Source: Pseudomonas sp. ANT_H4 (GTDB lineage Bacteria > Pseudomonadota > Gammaproteobacteria > Pseudomonadales > Pseudomonadaceae). Taken from it: a stretch of DNA of 64,000 nt. The notes under the pieces were generated by a model. That model was not told where the DNA came from. It was given only the letters and a program-made list of their open reading frames with translations, and ran no database searches. Shown in pieces: positions 37,082-46,754 of this stretch. Position 1 is the stretch's first letter; every line of letters begins with the position of its first letter. Both the position numbers and the translations under genes were made by a program. Where the stretch lies: positions 186,001-250,000 of the forward strand of contig NZ_VOBG01000002.1 in assembly GCF_008369295.1 (NCBI RefSeq), given 5' to 3'.

Positions 37082-37714
37082 ATGTACCTCACCGAGTTCT
37101 TGACCGTCGCCCTTATTCACCTGCTGGCGGTGGCCAGCCCTGGGCCGGACTTTGCCGTGGTGGTGCGCGAGAGCGTGACCCATGGCCGGCGTGCCGGGAC
37201 ATGGACGGCGTTGGGTGTTGGTTCAGCGATTTTCCTGCATGTAGGCTACTCGTTGCTCGGTATTGGCTTGATCGTGTCCCAGTCCATCGTGCTGTTCAAT
37301 GCGCTGAAATGGGCAGCAGCAGCTTACTTGCTGTACATCGGTTTCAAAGCCTTGCGTGCCCAACCGGCCAAGCCTGCGAGCGAAGACGATCTGCACCGTG
37401 AAGCGGGCGAGCGCACTGCGCGCGGGGCGTTTACCTCGGGATTTGTCACCAATGGCCTGAACCCCAAGGCCACGCTGTTTTTCCTGTCGCTGTTCACCGT
37501 GGTTATCAATCCCCACACGCCGTTGGCGATCCAGGCCGGTTATGGGGTTTATCTGGCAGTGGCGACGGCGATCTGGTTTTGCCTGGTGGCAATGCTGTTC
37601 AGCCAGCAGCGGGTGCGCGCCGGGTTTGCCCGCATGGGCCATTGGTTCGACCGGACCATGGGCGTAGTGCTGATTACCATTGGTGTGAAGCTGGCGTTTA
37701 CCGAGATGAAATGA
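37082..37714 (+). CDS. LysE-family amino-acid exporter
   Basis: A 210-residue inner-membrane protein of the LysE/RhtB family with five to six hydrophobic helices. The conserved N-terminal VASPGPDFAVVVRESVTHGR (GP motif) and TSGFVTNGLNPKATLFFLSL identify it. It probably exports threonine, homoserine or a related amino acid. ATG 37082 has GGAG 5-6 bases upstream; the GTG at 37076 overlaps that site. It stands alone between hprA and the acyl-CoA ligase gene. Confidence 0.9.
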   Translation: MYLTEFLTVALIHLLAVASPGPDFAVVVRESVTHGRRAGTWTALGVGSAIFLHVGYSLLGIGLIVSQSIVLFNALKWAAAAYLLYIGFKALRAQPAKPASEDDLHREAGERTARGAFTSGFVTNGLNPKATLFFLSLFTVVINPHTPLAIQAGYGVYLAVATAIWFCLVAMLFSQQRVRAGFARMGHWFDRTMGVVLITIGVKLAFTEMK

Positions 37715-37845
37715 GGCGGTTGATGGCGCAAGGCTAGTATCCACAGGGTTCTGCAAATCATTCCTTTGGCTGATTTGAGCGGCGCGCAAGGTCTCTAAAG
37801 TGCAAATCCTTTAGCCCAGACCGTGCAGTCAGAAAAGGGATTCGT

Positions 37846-39528
37846 ATGTTGCAGACTCGTATTATCCCGCCCGCCGAAGGCGCCTACCAATACCCGCTGT
37901 TGATCAAACGCCTGTTGATGTCCGGCGCCCGCTACGAGAAAACCCGGGAAATCGTCTACCGCGACAAGCTTCGCTACACCTACCCAACCCTTATTGAGCG
38001 GGTTGCCCGCCTGGCCAACGTGCTGACCGAAGCCGGGGTCAAGGCCGGTGACACCGTGGCGGTGATGGACTGGGACAGCCATCGTTACCTGGAATGCATG
38101 TTCGCCATCCCGATGATTGGCGCGGTGATCCACACCATCAACGTGCGCCTGTCGCCGGAACAGATTCTCTACACCATGAACCACGCCGAGGACCGCTTTG
38201 TGCTGGTCAACAGCGAGTTCGTCGGCCTTTACCAGGCCATTGCCGGGCAGTTGACCACCGTCGATAAAACCCTGTTGCTGACCGATGGTGCGGAAAAAAC
38301 CGCCGACCTGCCCAACTTTGTGGGCGAATACGAGCAATTGCTGGCCGCCGCCAGCCCGCAATACACCTTCGAAGACTTCGACGAGCACTCGGTCGCTACC
38401 ACCTTCTACACCACCGGTACCACCGGCAACCCGAAAGGGGTGTATTTCACCCATCGCCAACTGGTCCTGCACACCATAGGTGTGGCGACCATCATGGGCA
38501 GCGTCGACAGCGTGCGCCTGCTGGGCACCAACGACGTCTACATGCCCATCACGCCGATGTTCCATGTGCATGCCTGGGGCCTGCCGTACGTTGCCACCAT
38601 GCTCGGCCTGAAACAGGTCTATCCCGGACGTTACGACCCGGAATACCTGGTGGAGCTGTGGCGTAAGGAGAAGGTCACGTTCTCCCATTGCGTGCCGACC
38701 ATCCTGCAAATGGTGCTCAACGCCAAGGCCGCTCAGGGCGTGGATTTTGGCGGCTGGAAAATCGTCATCGGCGGCAGCTCTCTCAACCACTCGCTGTATG
38801 AAGCGGCCAAGGCTCGCGGCATTCAGTTGACCGCCGCCTACGGCATGTCCGAGACCGGCCCGCTGGTGTCGTGCGCGCACCTCAACGATGAGTTGATCGC
38901 CGGCACCGAAAACGAACGCACCACCTACCGCATCAAGGCCGGTGTGCCTGGCCCGTTGGTGGAAGCGGCGATCATCGACGGCGACGGTAACTTCCTGCCG
39001 GCTGACGGCGAATCCCAGGGCGAACTGGTGCTGCGGGCGCCGTGGCTCAGCGAAGGCTATTTCAAAGAACCGGAGAAGGGCGCCGAGCTGTGGGCCGGCG
39101 GCTGGATGCACACCGGTGACGTGGCAACCCTTGACGCCTTTGGCGTAATCGACATTCGTGACCGCATCAAGGACGTGATCAAGACCGGCGGCGAATGGAT
39201 CTCTTCGCTGGCTCTTGAAGACCTGGTCAGTCGCCACCCGGCGGTACGCGAAGTAGCGGTGGTGGGGATTGCCGATCCGCAGTGGGGCGAGCGCCCGTTT
39301 GCCTTGCTGGTGGTGCGTGAGGGGCATGGAATTGGCGCACGTGAACTCAAGGAACACCTCAAGCCGTTTGTCGAGCAGGGCCATCTGAGCAAGTGGGCGA
39401 TCCCGAGTCAGATTGCCATTGTTACGGAAATTCCCAAGACCAGTGTTGGCAAGCTCGACAAGAAACGTATCCGCATTGACATCATTGAATGGCAAGCTAA
39501 TAACAGCACCTTCCTCTCCACCCTTTGA
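37846..39528 (+). CDS. Fatty acyl-CoA ligase (AMP-forming)
   Basis: A 560-residue member of the adenylate-forming family, activating a carboxylic acid to its CoA thioester. The AMP-binding loop TTGTTGNPKG lies around residues 189-198. Further motifs are YGMSETGPL, the GWMHTGDVA hinge segment and the C-terminal catalytic lysine in SVGKLDKKR. It resembles the medium-chain AlkK-like ligases of Pseudomonas, giving a likely medium-chain fatty acid substrate. It lies 335 bp before the DUF1302 gene, an arrangement I recall from P. putida, so it is probably part of the same pathway. Confidence 0.88.
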   Translation: MLQTRIIPPAEGAYQYPLLIKRLLMSGARYEKTREIVYRDKLRYTYPTLIERVARLANVLTEAGVKAGDTVAVMDWDSHRYLECMFAIPMIGAVIHTINVRLSPEQILYTMNHAEDRFVLVNSEFVGLYQAIAGQLTTVDKTLLLTDGAEKTADLPNFVGEYEQLLAAASPQYTFEDFDEHSVATTFYTTGTTGNPKGVYFTHRQLVLHTIGVATIMGSVDSVRLLGTNDVYMPITPMFHVHAWGLPYVATMLGLKQVYPGRYDPEYLVELWRKEKVTFSHCVPTILQMVLNAKAAQGVDFGGWKIVIGGSSLNHSLYEAAKARGIQLTAAYGMSETGPLVSCAHLNDELIAGTENERTTYRIKAGVPGPLVEAAIIDGDGNFLPADGESQGELVLRAPWLSEGYFKEPEKGAELWAGGWMHTGDVATLDAFGVIDIRDRIKDVIKTGGEWISSLALEDLVSRHPAVREVAVVGIADPQWGERPFALLVVREGHGIGARELKEHLKPFVEQGHLSKWAIPSQIAIVTEIPKTSVGKLDKKRIRIDIIEWQANNSTFLSTL

Positions 39529-39862
39529 TGCCCTTTGCCGTGCTCTTCGGAGCACGGCAAAGCTCTATCACAAGCCTTCGCCTTGTCATTTGCCGATTTT
39601 CAGCCATCCTCTCTCGCGTCAGCCCTCGCTGACATGGTGAAAGGACTGCGGCAGACGGGTTGGTGATGCAAATCACACTTTAGAGGGATCAAGCGGTACC
39701 CCCTGCTGGCTATAGTCCTTCCCAGAGTTTTTCAAGGGTGCAGCGCTGCGGGCCATGGAGGTTCGACGGTCGTCCGGCATTGGAATCGTTGTATTCCGGC
39801 CGTTACAAGCATGTTTTGAAAGGGCTCACTGCCATAACAATAATGCACATGGAGTAGCGTCG
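39529..39862 (+). other. 334-bp gap between acyl-CoA ligase and DUF1302 genes
   Basis: The left end has a strong hairpin (listed separately). The rest holds no credible gene. The promoter of the DUF1302-DUF1329 pair should lie here, probably in the GC-poorer stretch after 39660, but I cannot name a confident -35/-10 pair. A binding site for the downstream LuxR-type regulator would also be expected here. Confidence 0.5.
39533..39562 (+). terminator. Hairpin after the acyl-CoA ligase gene
   Basis: CTTTGCCGTGCTC and GAGCACGGCAAAG form a perfect 13-bp stem closed by a stable TTCG tetraloop, 5 bases after the stop codon. There is no clear T-run, but the stability suggests termination or protection of the mRNA end. 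Confidence 0.75.
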
Positions 39863-41722
39863 ATGACCTCAGTAAACCAGTTCTGGCGCCGGGCGAGATT
39901 GCCCCTGGCTGTCAGTCTTGCCTCGACCCTCGCCGGGCCCGCATTCGGCGTCAGTTTCAACATCGGTGAAATCGAAGGCAGCTTCGATTCGTCCCTTTCC
40001 GTGGGGGCCAGTTGGTCCACGGCCAACGCCAACAAAGACCTGATCGGTGCCAACAACGGTGGCAAGGGGTTGTCGCAAACCTCCGATGACGGCCACTTGA
40101 ACTTCAAGCGCGGTGAAACGTTCTCGAAGATCTTCAAGGGCATTCATGACCTGGAGCTGAAATACGGCGACACCGGTGTGTTTGTGCGTGGCAAGTACTG
40201 GTACGACTTTGAACTCAAGGATGAAAGTCGTCTGTTCAAGGACATCAGCGACAACAACCGCAAAGAGGGCGCCAAGTCTTCTGGCGGACAGATTCTCGAT
40301 GCGTTCGTTTATCACAACTATGCGATTGCCGATCAGCCGGGTTCCGTGCGTTTTGGTAAGCAGGTGGTGAGCTGGGGTGAGAGTACTTTCATCGGCGGCG
40401 GCATCAACTCCATCAACCCGATCGACGTGTCCGCATTCCGTCGTCCGGGAGCCGAGATCAAGGAAGGCCTGATCCCGGTCAACATGTTCTACGTGTCGCA
40501 AACCCTGACCGATAACCTGTCGGCGGAAGCCTTCTATCAGTTGGAATGGGACCAGACGGTTACCGATAACTGCGGGACGTTCTTCTCCCAGCCGGATGTG
40601 GTGTCCGATGGTTGCGACAATAATCTGCGGGTGCTGAACAAGCGTTCGACCATACCTGGCGCCGCTTTGCCGACCCTCAACGCTCTCGGCGTGGACGTGA
40701 ATAGCGAAGGTGTCCTGGTGCGTCGTGGTCCTGACCGTGATGCGCGCGATAGCGGCCAGTTCGGCGTGGCCATGCACTACAACTTCGAACCGCTGGACAC
40801 CGAGTTTGGCGCGTACTTCATGAACTACCACAGCCGTGCGCCGATCTTCAGCGCGCATGGTGCTCCAGCATCGGCCTTCACCCGGCCACTGGGACCTTTG
40901 GCTGCATTGCGGCCGTTGATTGTCGCGGGCAGCTCCAACTACTTCATCGAGTACCCTGAAGATATTCGTCTTTACGGCTTGAGCTTCTCCACCACGCTGC
41001 CTACCGGCACCGCCTGGAGTGGTGAGTTGAGCTATCGGCCAAACGCGCCGGTCCAGCTGAGTACTACCGACATCCTCTTCGCCGGCGTCACACCGATCCC
41101 GGGTTATGGCAATGCCTCGGTATTGAAAGGCAGCCCAGGCCAGGACCTGCACGGTTACAACCGCAAGGAAGTCACCCAGTTCCAGACCACGTTCACGCAT
41201 TTCTTCGACCAGGTCATGGGCGCCAGCCGCCTGACCACCGTCGGCGAAATCGGTGTGACGCATGTGGGTGGATTGGAAAGCAAATCCGAGGCCCGTTATG
41301 GCCGCGACCCGGTGTTCGGCCCCGGCACCCTGCCTGGTGGTTTCTGTAATGCCCTCAACAACTCCACCGCAGCGGGCGCAGGGCTGCCGAACGCAGCCGG
41401 CCTGAACACCAACTGTAACAACGACGGCTTCACCACAGCGACTTCCTGGGGCTACCGCGCTCGGGCCATCTGGGAATACCCGGACGTGTTTGCTGGGGTC
41501 AACCTCAAGCCAAGCGTGGCCTGGTCCCATGACGTCAAGGGTTACTCCCCTGGCCCTGGCGCCAACTTCGAAGAGGGTCGCAAGGCTGTCAGCCTGGGTG
41601 TCGATGCCGAGTACCAGAACACCTACACCGTCAGCCTGAACTACACCAACTTCTTCGGTGGCGACTTCAGCACTGTGGATGACCGCGACTTTGTCGCACT
41701 CAGCGCCGGCGTGAACTTCTAA
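39863..41722 (+). CDS. DUF1302 exported beta-rich protein
   Basis: A 619-residue secreted protein of the DUF1302 family. A signal peptide (RLPLAVSLASTLAGPAFG, cleavage near residue 29) is followed by alternating amphipathic strands rich in Tyr, Asn, Gly and Phe. It ends in FVALSAGVNF, a terminal aromatic typical of outer-membrane beta-barrels. It is therefore probably an outer-membrane channel or surface enzyme. In Pseudomonas such genes pair with DUF1329 genes near lipid- or ester-degrading enzymes. ATG 39863 has GGAG 8 bases upstream. The partner DUF1329 gene follows after 43 bp. Confidence 0.85.
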   Translation: MTSVNQFWRRARLPLAVSLASTLAGPAFGVSFNIGEIEGSFDSSLSVGASWSTANANKDLIGANNGGKGLSQTSDDGHLNFKRGETFSKIFKGIHDLELKYGDTGVFVRGKYWYDFELKDESRLFKDISDNNRKEGAKSSGGQILDAFVYHNYAIADQPGSVRFGKQVVSWGESTFIGGGINSINPIDVSAFRRPGAEIKEGLIPVNMFYVSQTLTDNLSAEAFYQLEWDQTVTDNCGTFFSQPDVVSDGCDNNLRVLNKRSTIPGAALPTLNALGVDVNSEGVLVRRGPDRDARDSGQFGVAMHYNFEPLDTEFGAYFMNYHSRAPIFSAHGAPASAFTRPLGPLAALRPLIVAGSSNYFIEYPEDIRLYGLSFSTTLPTGTAWSGELSYRPNAPVQLSTTDILFAGVTPIPGYGNASVLKGSPGQDLHGYNRKEVTQFQTTFTHFFDQVMGASRLTTVGEIGVTHVGGLESKSEARYGRDPVFGPGTLPGGFCNALNNSTAAGAGLPNAAGLNTNCNNDGFTTATSWGYRARAIWEYPDVFAGVNLKPSVAWSHDVKGYSPGPGANFEEGRKAVSLGVDAEYQNTYTVSLNYTNFFGGDFSTVDDRDFVALSAGVNF

Positions 41723-41765
41723 GCACACTCTTTCAAGCAGCATGTATTTTCAGGAAGACCAGAAC

Positions 41766-43130
41766 ATGAAAATAACCAAAAGTCTGTTGCACGTGGGTGT
41801 GCTTGGGCTGTCGATAATGGCCGGCAGCGTCATGGCGGCGGTGTCGGCGGATGAAGCCGCCAAGCTGGGCACGAGCCTGACCCCGATGGGTGCGGAAATG
41901 GCCGGTAACGCGGCGGGTACCATCCCGGCCTGGAAGCCGTTGGCGACCAATGCCGGTGCTGTGGACGCGCGGGGATTCCTGGCCAACCCTTACGCCAGTG
42001 AGCAACCACAGTTCACCATCACCGCGCAGAACGTCGAGCAGTACAAGGACAAGCTGGCGCCGGGGCAGTACGCGATGTTCAAGCGCTACCCGGAATCCTT
42101 CAAGATGCCGGTGTATTCGTCCCATCGCGGCGCGACCGTGCCGGCAGAGGTGTTCGCCTCTATCAAGAAAAATGCTACCAGCACCAATCTGGTGTCCGGC
42201 GGCAACGGCCTGGAAAACTTCGAGAGCGCCGTGCCATTCCCGATTCCCAAGACTGGCGTTGAGGTGATCTGGAACCACATCACCCGCTACCGCGGCGGCA
42301 GTGTGACGCGTCTGGTGACCCAAGCCACGCCACAACCCAACGGCTCCTACAGCCTGGTGTACTTCCAGGACCAGTTCGTGTTCCGCGACAAGATGAAGGA
42401 CTACGACCCGAAAAATCCGGGCAATATCCTGTTCTACTTCAAGCAGAAAGTGACCGCGCCGGCGCGTTTGGCTGGTGGTGTGCTGCTGGTGCACGAGACC
42501 CTCGACCAAGTGAAGGAACCGCGTTCGGCGTGGGTCTACAACGCCGGTCAGCGTCGTGTGCGTCGGGCGCCGCAAGTGTCCTATGACGGGCCGGGTACTG
42601 CTGCTGATGGCCTGCGTACTTCCGATAACCTCGATATGTACAACGGTGCCCCGGATCGCTACGACTGGAAACTGGAAGGCAAGAAGGAAATCTACATCGC
42701 CTCCAACAGCTACAAGCTCGACGATCCGAAGCTCAAGTACGCCGACATCATCAAGGCCGGCCACATCAATCAGGACCTGGCTCGCTACGAGCTGCGCCGG
42801 GTTTGGCATGTGGTCGCCACCCTGAAGGAAGGCCAGCGTCACATCTACGCCAAGCGTGACTTCTACATCGACGAAGACACCTGGCAGGCAGCTGTGATCG
42901 ATCACTACGACGGTCGTGGCCAACTGTGGCGTGTGGCTGAAGCCCATGGCGAAAACTACTACGACAAGCAAGTGCCGTGGTACGCCCTGGAAACCCTCTA
43001 CGACCTGCAGTCCGGCCGCTACCTGGCACTGGGCATGAAGAACGAAGAGAAGCAGGCCTATGACTTCGGCTTCACCGCCACCACCAGCGACTTCACCCCT
43101 GCGGCATTGCGCCAAGAGGGTGTTCGCTAA
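41766..43130 (+). CDS. DUF1329 exported protein
   Basis: A 454-residue periplasmic or outer-membrane-associated protein of the DUF1329 family. The signal peptide is VGVLGLSIMAGSVMAA, with mature start near residue 25. Family segments GGNGLENFESAVPFPIPKTG and RRVRRAPQVSYDGPGTAADG are visible, and the fold is expected to resemble lipoprotein-carrier (LolA/LolB-like) half-barrels that bind lipids. It is co-transcribed with the DUF1302 gene and followed by a strong terminator. Together they may pass or hydrolyse a hydrophobic substrate; that is inference. Confidence 0.85.
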   Translation: MKITKSLLHVGVLGLSIMAGSVMAAVSADEAAKLGTSLTPMGAEMAGNAAGTIPAWKPLATNAGAVDARGFLANPYASEQPQFTITAQNVEQYKDKLAPGQYAMFKRYPESFKMPVYSSHRGATVPAEVFASIKKNATSTNLVSGGNGLENFESAVPFPIPKTGVEVIWNHITRYRGGSVTRLVTQATPQPNGSYSLVYFQDQFVFRDKMKDYDPKNPGNILFYFKQKVTAPARLAGGVLLVHETLDQVKEPRSAWVYNAGQRRVRRAPQVSYDGPGTAADGLRTSDNLDMYNGAPDRYDWKLEGKKEIYIASNSYKLDDPKLKYADIIKAGHINQDLARYELRRVWHVVATLKEGQRHIYAKRDFYIDEDTWQAAVIDHYDGRGQLWRVAEAHGENYYDKQVPWYALETLYDLQSGRYLALGMKNEEKQAYDFGFTATTSDFTPAALRQEGVR

Positions 43131-43157
43131 CGTGCTCTAAACGAGGCCGCATCCTCG

Positions 43158-43188
43158 TAAAACGCCCCGACTGGTTCGGGGCGTTTTT
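43158..43188 (+). terminator. Intrinsic terminator after the DUF1329 gene
   Basis: AAAACGCCCCGA / TCGGGGCGTTTTT with loop CTGGT and a following T-run, 28 bp after the stop. It isolates the DUF1302-DUF1329 unit from the regulator gene. Confidence 0.93.
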
Positions 43189-43286
43189 CTGCAGCTCTGA
43201 ATATTTCTTGTTGTAGTTTTTTTCAGACAATTGTTGCAAAGATCTACAAAGCTGCAGCTTTTACCGCTAGTCTGCGGACATCTGCA

Positions 43287-46058
43287 ATGCCGACCACAGC
43301 CTATTACAAGAGCCCGGCGATGACTGATCTGTCCCGAATTCAAGGGCCTGCCAGCGCGGTAATCCCGTCCCTGGAAGCGCGCTTCTATCGACCCCCACTG
43401 CCGGATGGCTATGTGTTGCGCCCTCGCCTGTGCGAACGGCTGAGCGCTGGCCTGCATGGGCGCTTGTTGCTGGTCAGCGCACCGGCCGGGTTCGGCAAGA
43501 GTTCGCTGGCGGTGGAGTTCTGCCAGAGCCTGGCGCCCCACTGGCAAAGCCTGTGGCTGGGGCTCAGCTCGCGTGACAGTGATCCGGGGCGTTTCCTTGA
43601 GCGTCTGCTCGATGGCTTGCAACAGTATTTCCCGCAATTGGGCGCCCAGGCCCTGGGCCTGCTGAAAATGCGTCAGCGCCATCAACCGTTCGCCTTTGAA
43701 GAATGGCTCGATGGCCTGCTCGATGAGCTGACGGTCCACTTGTCCACCCGTAAACCTCTGTTGCTGGTGCTGGATGACTACCATCTGGCCCAGGGCCCGG
43801 TGCTCGACCGTTGCCTGCAATTTTTCCTCAATCATTTGCCCGATGGCCTGCTGGTGCTGGTTACCAGTCGCCAGCGTCCGGATTGGCACCTGGCGCGCTT
43901 GCGCCTGTCCCGGCATTTGCTGGAGTTGCATGAGCAAGACCTGCGCCTGACCAACGATGAGTCCCTGGCCTTGCTCGACCGGCACAGCAGTTCATTGCGC
44001 GGCGAGGCGCTGGACAACCTGATCCGCCGCAGCGAAGGCTGGGTTGCTGGCCTGCGCTTCTGGTTGCTGGCGGCTTCCGAAGCCGGTAGCGACGGCGCCT
44101 TGCCCCAAGGCTTGCACGGCGGGGAAGGGCTGATACGTGATTACCTGCTTGAAGAGGTGATCGACTGTCTGCCGCCGGAGGTGCAGGGGTTTCTCTACGA
44201 CACTGCGTCCCAGGAACGCTTTTGCAGCGAACTGTGTGACGCTGTGCGTGAAGCCCACGATAGCGCCGAGATCCTGCGTTACCTGCAAGCTCATCAGGTA
44301 TTCCTGGTGCCGCTGGATGAGCAGGGCCACTGGTTCCGTTATCACCATCTGTTCTCCGACCTGTTGCGTACCCGGCGTGCGACCAATGCGGTGTTGCCGG
44401 CCGCCACTCTGCACCTGCGGGCATGTCGCTGGTTCAATACCCAGGGCTTGCTCGATGAGGCCGTGGAGCAAGCGTTGCGCGCCGGCCATCTGGATGTGGC
44501 GGCGAACCTGGTGCAAAACCTTTCCGAAGAACAACTGTTGGCCGAACAGAACGTTGGCATGCTCCTGCGCTGGAAGATGGACTTGCCCGACAGCTTGCTG
44601 ATCAGCACGCCGCGCTTGATCGTGCTTTATAGCTGGGCCTTGGGGCTTGCTTGCCAGTTGGATGCGGCGCAAGAGTTATCCAGCCACCTCAGCCGATTCC
44701 TGCCAGCACCGTCGGCCACCGCGCAGAAGTCGATGCTTGCCCAGTGGTTGGCGCTTAGCGGGATCATCGCCCGTGGGCGCGGTAACCGCGAGTTGACCCA
44801 GCTGTATTGCAACGAGGCATTGGAAAGCCTGCCGCAGAAGCGTTATGGCCAGCGGCTGATGTGCCTGTCGACGCTGTCCAACCTGGCCATCGTCGACGCC
44901 GACCTATGGCGCGCCCGTGGTCTGAATCGCGAGTCCCTGGAGCTGGCGCAACGGGTTGGTAATCCGCTGTTTGAGGCCTTGGCCCACTACGACCGCGCGC
45001 GCGTGCTGCAGGCACGCGGCGAAATCCTGCGCTCTTTGGATGAGGTGCGCCAGGGCCTGCAACGTCTGCAAGGCTTGGCACCCCAGCGACTGTATGCAGT
45101 GCGCGCGCGTCTGGCGTTGTACGAGGGATATCTGTTGCTGATGCGCTGCCAGCCTGAGGCAGGCCTGTTGCGCCTACGCGCTGGACTGGTCGAGGCCCGT
45201 GCCTGCCGGGATATCAGCGTGCTGATCGGCTATTGCGTAATCGCCAATCTTGAAGGCCATCGGGGGGATTTCCCCAAGGCCTTTGCCGAACTGGCCGAGG
45301 CTGAACGGCTGATGCATATCTGGGATGTGCCGCCGATCTACTACCTGGCGATGATCACCCTGATCAAATGCGAATTGTGGCTGGCCCAGGGTCGCACCGA
45401 CCTGGCCGAAGCCTGGCTGACACGCCTGGGACAAACCTATAACGGTGGACAGGCTGCGGCGGCGCCGGAGTTTCATCCACACCTGCCACAACATATCGAG
45501 CTGCAACAAGCTGCACTGGACGCGATTCGTCATCAGCCCGCTGCCTCGCTCCAAAGGCTTGACGAACTGGCACAGCGGGCTCGACAGGACGGCCGACAGA
45601 TGATCGATCTCATGGCACTGACCCAGCAGGCGCTGTTGCTGCTGGAGTGTGGTCAGGAACCTCTGGCCCGCCCGGTGTTTGCCCAGGCACTTGAAGCGGC
45701 CGCCGGAGGCGCATTGCAGCCCTTCCAGCCACTGTTTAAGCGTTATCCCGACTGGGCGCGGGAACAACTCGGCTACGCCCCCCATGACCTGCTGAACCAA
45801 AGCCTGCTGGCGTTATTGCCGGCCATCGTCCCTCGCGAACCCATCGAGGCTGCACACACCTGTGAAACCCTGAGTGTGCGAGAGCTGGCGGTGCTGCACC
45901 TGATCGCACAAGGGTGCTCGAACCAGGAAATCAGCAATCAGCTGTTTATTTCCCTGCACACGGTCAAGACCCACGCCAGCCATATCAACAGCAAGCTGGG
46001 GGTTGAGCGCCGCACGCAGGCTGTGGCGAGGGCGCAGGAGATGGGGTTGTTGGGGTAG
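43287..46058 (+). CDS. MalT-like LuxR-family transcriptional regulator
   Basis: A 923-residue regulator of the large ATP-binding LuxR (LAL/MalT) type. An N-terminal STAND ATPase has Walker A APAGFGKSS at residues 65-73 and a Walker B-like LLLVLDDYH. It is followed by a winged-helix region, a long helical repeat (TPR-like) sensor region about residues 350-850, and a C-terminal LuxR helix-turn-helix at 862-923 (LSVRELAVLHLIAQGCSNQE). Such proteins bind an inducer and ATP, then activate promoters. It most likely controls the adjacent DUF1302, DUF1329 and ligase genes. ATG 43320 is an alternative start. Confidence 0.92.
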   Translation: MPTTAYYKSPAMTDLSRIQGPASAVIPSLEARFYRPPLPDGYVLRPRLCERLSAGLHGRLLLVSAPAGFGKSSLAVEFCQSLAPHWQSLWLGLSSRDSDPGRFLERLLDGLQQYFPQLGAQALGLLKMRQRHQPFAFEEWLDGLLDELTVHLSTRKPLLLVLDDYHLAQGPVLDRCLQFFLNHLPDGLLVLVTSRQRPDWHLARLRLSRHLLELHEQDLRLTNDESLALLDRHSSSLRGEALDNLIRRSEGWVAGLRFWLLAASEAGSDGALPQGLHGGEGLIRDYLLEEVIDCLPPEVQGFLYDTASQERFCSELCDAVREAHDSAEILRYLQAHQVFLVPLDEQGHWFRYHHLFSDLLRTRRATNAVLPAATLHLRACRWFNTQGLLDEAVEQALRAGHLDVAANLVQNLSEEQLLAEQNVGMLLRWKMDLPDSLLISTPRLIVLYSWALGLACQLDAAQELSSHLSRFLPAPSATAQKSMLAQWLALSGIIARGRGNRELTQLYCNEALESLPQKRYGQRLMCLSTLSNLAIVDADLWRARGLNRESLELAQRVGNPLFEALAHYDRARVLQARGEILRSLDEVRQGLQRLQGLAPQRLYAVRARLALYEGYLLLMRCQPEAGLLRLRAGLVEARACRDISVLIGYCVIANLEGHRGDFPKAFAELAEAERLMHIWDVPPIYYLAMITLIKCELWLAQGRTDLAEAWLTRLGQTYNGGQAAAAPEFHPHLPQHIELQQAALDAIRHQPAASLQRLDELAQRARQDGRQMIDLMALTQQALLLLECGQEPLARPVFAQALEAAAGGALQPFQPLFKRYPDWAREQLGYAPHDLLNQSLLALLPAIVPREPIEAAHTCETLSVRELAVLHLIAQGCSNQEISNQLFISLHTVKTHASHINSKLGVERRTQAVARAQEMGLLG

Positions 46059-46112
46059 GTGTCGTGCATTTTGTGCCAGAATCGCCTCATCACAGCATAC
46101 CGAGCCAACCCG

Positions 46113-46754
46113 ATGTCCCAAGTGCCCGCCCTGATCCGCGAAACCTTCCCCGTCGGCCCGTTGCAGTGCAACTGCACCATCATCGGCGACCCCATCACTA
46201 AAAAGGCCATCGTGGTTGACCCAGGGGGCAACCATGAGCTGATCCTGGCGCGGCTCGATGCCTTGGGCCTGAAAGTGGTGAGCATCATCCATACCCATGC
46301 TCATCTTGATCACTTCCTGGCTTCCGGTCAGTTGAAGGAAAAGACCGGCGCCACGCTGCACCTGCACAAGGAGGATCAATTCCTCTGGGACAACCTGGAA
46401 ATGCAATGCCAGATGTTTGGTGTGCCCTACACGCCGGTACCTTCGCCGGACCGCTGGTTGGCCGACGATGAGGAGTTGGCCTGTGGCTGCGGTGTGGCCT
46501 TGCACACGCCTGGGCATACACCGGGGTCCATGAGTTTCTGGTTTGCCGATGCCAAGTTGCTGATCGCCGGGGACACGCTGTTTCGGCGCGGCGTCGGGCG
46601 CACGGATCTGTGGGGTGGAGATCAGGCGACCATCGTGCGGTCCATCAAACAACGGCTTTACACCCTGGATGAGGACGCGACGGTGGTAACCGGCCATGGC
46701 CCGGACACGCGACTGGGGGATGAAATGCGTGAGAACCCCTTTGTCAGGGCTTGA
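46113..46754 (+). CDS. Metallo-beta-lactamase-fold hydrolase (glyoxalase II-like)
   Basis: A 213-residue hydrolase with the metal-binding motif HTHAHLDH near residues 60-67. The later histidine in LHTPGHTPGS and the aspartate in LIAGDTLFRRGVGRTD bridge two zinc ions. It resembles YcbL-type proteins with glyoxalase II-like thioesterase activity. ATG 46113 is chosen because MSQVPALIRETFPVGPLQCN is the family N-terminus; upstream codons in frame overlap the regulator's end. It lies 54 bp after the LuxR gene but probably has its own role. Confidence 0.88.
   Translation: MSQVPALIRETFPVGPLQCNCTIIGDPITKKAIVVDPGGNHELILARLDALGLKVVSIIHTHAHLDHFLASGQLKEKTGATLHLHKEDQFLWDNLEMQCQMFGVPYTPVPSPDRWLADDEELACGCGVALHTPGHTPGSMSFWFADAKLLIAGDTLFRRGVGRTDLWGGDQATIVRSIKQRLYTLDEDATVVTGHGPDTRLGDEMRENPFVRA

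Noticed and set aside
37795..39555. 586-codon minus-strand frame antisense to the acyl-CoA ligase
   Set aside because: Long antisense frames are common opposite GC-rich genes; the product has no motif while the ligase motifs are all intact.
39869..41743. 624-codon minus-strand frame antisense to the DUF1302 gene
   Set aside because: Same reasoning; the plus-strand protein has a signal peptide and ribosome-binding site, the antisense frame has neither.
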